DNA from: JACRNA01 sp964366335
GTDB taxonomy: Bacteria > Patescibacteriota > Microgenomatia > CAZETR01 > Amesbacteraceae
Length of the DNA stretch: 10,419 nt
Reading direction: 5' to 3'
NCBI GenBank assembly: GCA_964366335.1
Contig: CAYITQ010000025.1
Coordinates: 1-10,419, forward strand
Shown: in pieces, positions 6,589 through 10,419 of the stretch
Numbering within the stretch: position 1 is the first letter of the stretch
Layout: the number at the start of each line of letters is the position of its first letter
Translations under genes and position numbers: made by a program
The notes under the pieces: generated by a model
What the model saw: the letters and a program-made list of their open reading frames with translations, nothing else
Databases searched by the model: none
What the model was told of the DNA's origin: nothing

Positions 6589-6625
6589 TCATAACCTCCA
6601 CAGAATCTAATGTTGTCAAAAGGTG

Positions 6626-6631
6626 TATAAT
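6626..6631 (+). promoter_or_regulatory. -10 element of the first hicB-hicA operon
   Basis: A perfect TATAAT is followed by 7 nt and the ATG at 6639, so the transcript is probably leaderless. No good -35 lies at 16-18 bp. The -10 is between TCAAA (6616-6620) and TTTGA (6631-6635), a weak inverted repeat that might be an operator. Confidence 0.5.
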
Positions 6632-6638
6632 TTGAACC

Positions 6639-6887
6639 ATGACTAAATCAACCAAGATCATGAATTTCACTGTTGTTTTTGAAAGAGACGAAGACGGATA
6701 TTATGTGGCTTCTGTACCCAGCTTGGCCGGTTGCCATACTCAGGGAAAGACATTTGAACTAGCTAAGAAAAGGATAAAAGAAGTAATTGAATTATGTTTG
6801 GAAGACGAAAAGATATACAAAAGTCATTATATCCCGAGTTTTGTCGGTATTGACCAGATATCTGTAACCATTCCCACCTATGCCTAA
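6639..6887 (+). CDS. hicB: HicB family antitoxin
   Basis: An 82-residue protein with the partial RNase H-like HicB fold: FTVVFERDEDGYYVASVPSL (10-29) then AGCHTQGKTFELAKKRIKE (30-48). In known systems HicB binds HicA and blocks its RNase site. The C-terminal helix-turn-helix or ribbon-helix-helix domain seen in many HicB proteins is absent; the chain ends with a strand (QISVTIPTY). Promoter autoregulation would therefore need another factor or a non-canonical mode. It precedes hicA and overlaps it by 8 bp. The start at 6639 is preferred over Met8 (6660) because of the TATAAT 7 nt upstream. Confidence 0.88.
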   Translation: MTKSTKIMNFTVVFERDEDGYYVASVPSLAGCHTQGKTFELAKKRIKEVIELCLEDEKIYKSHYIPSFVGIDQISVTIPTYA

Positions 6888-7104
6888 AATACCACCTATT
6901 TCTTCAAGAAGATTGGTCTCAATTGCAGAAAAGGTCGGTTTTACAAAGAATAGACAAACCGGGAGCCATGCCAGATATATCCACTCGGACGGTAGAAAGA
7001 CTTCCATTCCGATGCATGCGGGAGAAAATATTCACCCAGGACTATTGAGAAAGATTCTTCGCGATTTACAAATTACACCTGAAGACTTTTTGAAATTACG
7101 CTAA
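6880..7104 (+). CDS. hicA: HicA family mRNA interferase toxin
   Basis: A 74-residue protein with the double-stranded-RNA-binding-like HicA fold. The N-terminal helix (SSRRLVSIAEKVGF) is followed by RQTGSHARYIH, which carries the catalytic His30, then a basic strand (GRKTSIPMHAG) and the typical end GLLRKILRDLQITPEDFLKL. HicA toxins cleave mRNA and arrest growth. The catalytic residue is intact. It starts inside hicB and so is translated after the antitoxin. It is convergent with the kinase operon on the other strand, about 100 bp away. Confidence 0.9.
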   Translation: MPKIPPISSRRLVSIAEKVGFTKNRQTGSHARYIHSDGRKTSIPMHAGENIHPGLLRKILRDLQITPEDFLKLR

Positions 7105-7208
7105 ATTTGAAGAAATTTCTGCCTGGCTCAAATCCCATAGCACTAAAATTGTTTAGAGGTACGTATTTTTCAACAACGGTACGATCATACTTTTGGGGAA
7201 ATATGTTC
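7105..7208. other. Convergent intergenic region, little content
   Basis: This 104-bp gap separates the 3' ends of hicA (plus) and the kinase gene (minus). I see no gene. The only structure is AAATTT at 7103-7108 and 7113-7118, which could pair but is too short and AT-rich to call a terminator. Confidence 0.5.
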
Positions 7209-8198
7209 CTACGCACGCAAGGCGTCTGTCATCTGTCGCAAATCTGATCGTATTCCCTTGTTCCAAACAGAAACTTCCTTCATTTTCTGATTCAGTTCCA
7301 CAATTGGAGTGTCTTTCTCTTTCACATTCCTTTGCCAAGAGTAAAAGAAAATTGCGCAGGAACGCCTAAGAATGAGATAAGGTAATATTTTTCTTTCTAC
7401 AGAAGTTAACCGGCGAATATTTTGATAAGCATCAAGAGTTTGACGGTACTTCATCAAATTCAGACGTTTATTTTCTTCCGTCATAATGCAAGCCCAGAAA
7501 ATAAAAATTGCCAAATCGTACACCAGCGAATCGTATCGTAGGGTAAGATCAACAATCGCCGTTAACTTTTCATTCTGAAATAAAGCATTTCCTTCTCCAA
7601 AGTCCCCATGTACAATATGTCTGAAAAGTTGGTCATCTTTAAGATGCTTATTAAGTAAACGAAGAGTCACGGCGATCTCTTCTTTCACACATTCTTCAAT
7701 ACCAGATATAGTTATCGCCGGGAACGTATTCACTTCTCCGTAAGCCATATTCTCACACTTGATGTAAAGATCACTCCGATTTTTAATAAATTGGGGTACA
7801 CTAGCTTTTTCGAGCTCATTGTGTAAGAGAGCAAAACCAGATGCGGCCGAAGATATTTCTTTCCCTGTCCAATCCGCTCTTGCTTCCCCTTCTATAAATT
7901 CAAAGAGAAGACAATGATTGGTTACATACGTACCTCTATTATTTTTATAAACTCTGGGAATTAATATCCCCAGTGTAGCTAATCTTTCGTGAAGGCTTCC
8001 CAAAAAGTTGTAAAACCTTACGCTTTTATTTTCTTTGATGTGTTTCAGGAAGTATGAAATTCCCAAATCAGTAGTTAATTTGTAATTGACATCTTTGGTA
8101 TCTCCCCGAAGTAGAATAGGTCTCCCAACTAACTTTCCCAGCGAGTAGTTTGTTAACAGTGGCGCAATCCACTCGGTTTCATCTATCATAAGTCTCAT
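7209..8198 (-). CDS. APH/homoserine kinase II-type small-molecule kinase
   Basis: A 329-residue kinase-like protein. The N-lobe has a strand with a likely ATP-binding lysine (ISYFLKHI, Lys52). The C-lobe has the catalytic loop IVHGDFGEGNALF (195-207) with Asp199 and Asn204. The metal-binding segment is AIVDLTLRYDSLVYDLA (214-230) with Asp217 and Asp228. This pattern belongs to the phosphotransferase family that includes aminoglycoside phosphotransferases, choline kinase and ThrB-type homoserine kinase; the last motif looks closest to ThrB. The substrate is unknown, and drug resistance should not be assumed. It starts within the stop codon of hicA (ATGA, 4 bp), so it is the third gene of a hicB-hicA-kinase operon. 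Met4 is a second possible start. Confidence 0.75.
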   Translation of the reverse strand: MRLMIDETEWIAPLLTNYSLGKLVGRPILLRGDTKDVNYKLTTDLGISYFLKHIKENKSVRFYNFLGSLHERLATLGILIPRVYKNNRGTYVTNHCLLFEFIEGEARADWTGKEISSAASGFALLHNELEKASVPQFIKNRSDLYIKCENMAYGEVNTFPAITISGIEECVKEEIAVTLRLLNKHLKDDQLFRHIVHGDFGEGNALFQNEKLTAIVDLTLRYDSLVYDLAIFIFWACIMTEENKRLNLMKYRQTLDAYQNIRRLTSVERKILPYLILRRSCAIFFYSWQRNVKEKDTPIVELNQKMKEVSVWNKGIRSDLRQMTDALRA

Positions 8199-8419
8199 TT
8201 CAAATTAATAAAATCTTCAATGGTGATTCCAGCTCGTTTAATTTGAGCTCGCAACAGTCCTGCCGCCAGTTCCTTGTGATTGGGAATTGACAATGGCAAC
8301 ACCCCAGATTTCCGACAATATAAAATTATATGGCTACCGGTTTGATGATCAACAAAATATCCTAACTTAGTAAATCTTCTAACAGCATCTTTTCCTGAAA
8401 TATTTGGTATTTTTCCCAT
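8195..8419 (-). CDS. hicA: HicA family mRNA interferase toxin (second copy)
   Basis: A 74-residue HicA with HQTGSHIILY carrying catalytic His30, then VLPLSIPNHKEL and the typical end LLRAQIKRAGITIEDFINL. It differs from the other HicA in the window at most positions outside the core motif, so the two are separate acquisitions or very old paralogues rather than a recent duplication. It begins 4 nt after the hicB stop and overlaps the kinase gene by 4 bp. No Shine-Dalgarno sequence is present, so translation is probably coupled. Confidence 0.9.
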   Translation of the reverse strand: MGKIPNISGKDAVRRFTKLGYFVDHQTGSHIILYCRKSGVLPLSIPNHKELAAGLLRAQIKRAGITIEDFINLK

Positions 8420-8423
8420 TTGT

Positions 8424-8672
8424 TTAAATGGCTACACTGACATGATACCAGCCCATATCTTGGACAGGCAATGTTGTCCGTTCATGTTTTTCCAAGACAG
8501 TTAAATATCCAGAGATAGCATCTTTAATATTTGTCAGAGCTTCTTCTTTGGTTTTACCTTGAGACATACACCCAGGTAATGTGGGGCAATCGACCACAAA
8601 TCCGGAATATTCCAAATCATATTCCAGAAATACCGGGAAGTCAGCGACGGTGGTTGAAATCTTCTTTTTCAT
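8424..8672 (-). CDS. hicB: HicB family antitoxin (second copy)
   Basis: An 82-residue HicB: FPVFLEYDLEYSGFVVDCPT (12-31), then LPGCMSQGKTKEEALTNIKD (32-51) and a closing helix and strand. As in the other copy, there is no C-terminal DNA-binding domain. It probably neutralises the adjacent HicA. It leads the three-gene operon and is divergent from alaS, with only 42 bp between the two start codons. Confidence 0.88.
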   Translation of the reverse strand: MKKKISTTVADFPVFLEYDLEYSGFVVDCPTLPGCMSQGKTKEEALTNIKDAISGYLTVLEKHERTTLPVQDMGWYHVSVAI

Positions 8673-8676
8673 AATA

Positions 8677-8687
8677 AATATATTCTA
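8677..8687 (-). promoter_or_regulatory. Candidate -10 elements of the second hicB operon
   Basis: On the minus strand TAGAAT (8687 to 8682) ends 9 nt before the ATG and TATATT (8682 to 8677) ends 4 nt before it. Either would give a leaderless or very short leader. No clear -35 is visible, so this is tentative. Confidence 0.3.
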
Positions 8688-8703
8688 TCACAAAACTAGG
8701 TGT

Positions 8704-8709
8704 TAAAAT
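8704..8709 (+). promoter_or_regulatory. -10 element of alaS
   Basis: TAAAAT is followed by 5 nt (AAAAG) and the alaS ATG at 8715. There is no ribosome binding site and no clear -35. The element lies in the 42-bp divergent region shared with the second hicB, so the two promoters almost overlap. Confidence 0.4.
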
Positions 8710-8714
8710 AAAAG

Positions 8715-10419
8715 AATGTTTACAGGCAATCAGATCAGGCAGAAATATTTGGATTTTTTTGAGAAACGGGGGCATATGGTGGTGCCCTCAGCTCCATTGA
8801 TACCTGAAAACGATCCGACGACATTATTTACCGGATCCGGAATGCAGCCGATGTTGCCGTATTTATTGGGTGAGCCATATCCCCAAGGCAAAACCCGGAT
8901 TGTAGACTCACAAAAATGCTTTCGCGCCCAAGATATAGAAGAAGTCGGAGACAACCGCCATGACACTTTTTTTGAAATGCTGGGTAATTGGTCCCTGGGA
9001 GATTATTTCAAAGATGAACAACAAGCCTGGATCTGGGAATTTTTTACTGTCGAACTGGGTCTTGATCCCCAAAAACTATACATTTCGGTCTTTGAAGGCA
9101 ATGATCAGATTTCCAAAGATCAGGAAGCGGTGGACATTTGGAAACAGCTGGGAGTCACCGACAATCATATTTATTTTTATGGTGTAGACAAAAATTGGTG
9201 GGCTAGAAGCCGGTATGAAGATATGCCGTTTGGTGAGCCAGGCGGTCCATCTAGCGAAATGTTTTATGATTTCGGAGGTCCCCACGATTGTCATCCCAAT
9301 TGTGATTGTGGCCGGTTTATGGAAATCGGTAACAACGTCTTTATGACTTACAAAAAAACCACGACTGGGTTTGAGCTTTTGAAAAAAAAGAATATTGATT
9401 TTGGCGGAGGATTGGAACGCATAACCGCCGCTGTAAACGGTGACCCCGATCAGTTTAAAACAGATTTGTATTGGTCGATTATCAAGGCTCTAAAAATAGA
9501 TTACGAAAAGTATAAATACGAGGCTAGAATTATTGCCGACCATGTCAAAGCTTCGGTATTTTTAATTGATGAGGGGCTCGTGCCTTCAAACAAAGCCCAG
9601 GGGTATTTTCTGCGCCGTTTGTTACGAAGATCTATGATTAAAATGCGATATCTAAAAATGCCTTATGAATTTTCCAAAATAATTGATCCGGTTTTCGATA
9701 TTTATCCTATGTATCTCAAAAATAAAAAGTTAGTAAATTCGGTGATATTGGAAGAAGTGGGCAGGTTCAAAAAAACCCTCGACCAGGGATTGAAAATACT
9801 GGATAAAACAAGTCCATTTGATCTGTATCAGTCCTATGGTTTCCCGATTGAAATAACGGAAGAATTATATAGGCAAAAAGGACTGACATTGGACAAAACA
9901 GAATTTGACAAACAGTTGAAAATTCATCAGGATTTGTCCAGAACTGCAAGCCGTGGTATGTTTAAGGGGGGTCTGCAAGATGCATCGGAAATTACGACCC
10001 GGTATCATACCGCTACGCATTTATTGCATGCATCACTGCGGAAAGTTCTAGGGGGTCATGTCCAGCAAAAAGGCAGTAATATCACCAGTGAGAGATTAAG
10101 ATTTGATTTTTCGCACGATCAAAAGATTACACAAGAAGATCTATTAAAAATAGAAAACTTAATAAATCAAAAAATTGAAGGAGATATAAAGGTGGAAAAG
10201 CTGGAAATGAAAAAGGATGAAGCGCTGAAATTAGGGGCTCTCGCCTTTTTTCCGGAAAAATATCCTGAGGTGACAAGTGTTTATAAAATAGGCGATTTTT
10301 CTATGGAACTTTGCGGTGGACCACACGTGGGCTCGACAGGAGAAGTGAAAAAGATTAAGATAATAAAAGAAGAATCCGCAGGAAGCGGTATTCGTCGTAT
10401 CTATGCAACTGCCCTTTTT
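8715..10419 (+). CDS. alaS: Alanyl-tRNA synthetase, compact form (3' end outside window)
   Basis: 568 codons are visible and the frame is open at the window edge. The class II catalytic core shows NDPTTLFTGSGMQPML (32-47), RHDTFFEMLGNWSLGDYFK (81-99), GGPSSEMFYD (176-185) and motif 3 GGGLER (230-235). A His/Cys cluster, HDCHPNCDC (190-198), could bind metal. The helical tRNA-binding region runs to about 412. The editing domain has the zinc/catalytic residues His431 and His435 (HTATH) and Cys533 and His537 (CGGPH), and the end SAGSGIRRIYA (554-564). Only about 20 residues separate the helical region from the first editing histidine, so the beta-barrel that normally precedes it is missing. Whether a C-Ala domain follows cannot be seen. 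The start at 8715 is supported by the TAAAAT upstream and by homology beginning immediately. Confidence 0.95.

Noticed and set aside
6595..6599. GGAGG on the minus strand as a Shine-Dalgarno sequence for the PsbP-like gene
   Set aside because: It is 18 nt from the ATG and upstream of the -10 element, so it would probably not be in the mRNA.
6613..6618. TTGTCA as the -35 of the first hicB promoter
   Set aside because: The spacer to TATAAT is only 7 bp, too short for a sigma-70-type promoter.
7103..7118. AAATTT/AAATTT hairpin as a terminator between convergent operons
   Set aside because: Six AT pairs only, no GC pairs and no T tract.
7209..8198. Aminoglycoside resistance gene
   Set aside because: The fold is shared by many small-molecule kinases and the activation motif looks closer to ThrB; nothing indicates a drug substrate.
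8730..9294. Short open frames in other frames inside alaS
   Set aside because: They are shadows of the strongly supported AlaRS catalytic domain.

Overview
The window looks like chromosomal DNA of a small-genome, uncultivated-type bacterium. My best guess is Candidate Phyla Radiation (Patescibacteria), possibly Microgenomates-like, but this is inferred from gene style and not proven. The clues are a compact AlaRS lacking its middle barrel, a minimal 688-residue FtsK coupled to a RodZ-like protein, a membrane-anchored PsbP-like protein with a small Cys-rich tail, several toxin-antitoxin pairs, and very tight gene packing. UGA is used as a stop codon (ftsK, the AbrB-like gene, the second hicA), which argues against the Gracilibacteria/Absconditabacteria recoded lineages. 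Every gene starts with ATG and I see no convincing Shine-Dalgarno sequence anywhere. Instead, several transcription-unit-leading ATGs have a -10-like hexamer about 5 to 9 nt upstream, as expected for leaderless mRNAs.

Layout. 41-889: a Bro-N/DinD-like protein. 891-978: a short intergenic region with ATTGAC repeats and promoter-like elements. 979-2313: a membrane-anchored clan GH-A (GH39-like) glycosidase. 2321-5221: an envelope/division operon of ftsK, a RodZ-like HTH membrane protein and a 70-aa membrane protein, all with overlapping ends. Its promoter lies over the stop codon of the glycosidase gene. 5251-5882: an AbrB-like antitoxin with a Doc (Fic-fold) toxin, behind a consensus promoter whose -10 is buried in a palindrome. 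5872-6576 (minus): an anchored PsbP-like protein, convergent with and overlapping doc. 6639-7104: hicB-hicA. 7209-8672 (minus): a second hicB-hicA followed by a translationally coupled APH/homoserine-kinase-type kinase. 8715-end: alaS, divergent from the second hicB and cut by the window edge.

The two ends of the window (ftsK-rodZ, alaS) are housekeeping genes. The stretch 5251-8672 between them is visibly more AT-rich and carries three toxin-antitoxin cassettes plus two accessory genes, so it reads as an accessory island between core operons. The most system-like unit is the three-gene hicB-hicA-kinase operon. No tRNA, rRNA, CRISPR array or insertion sequence was recognised, and no gap between genes exceeds about 105 bp.
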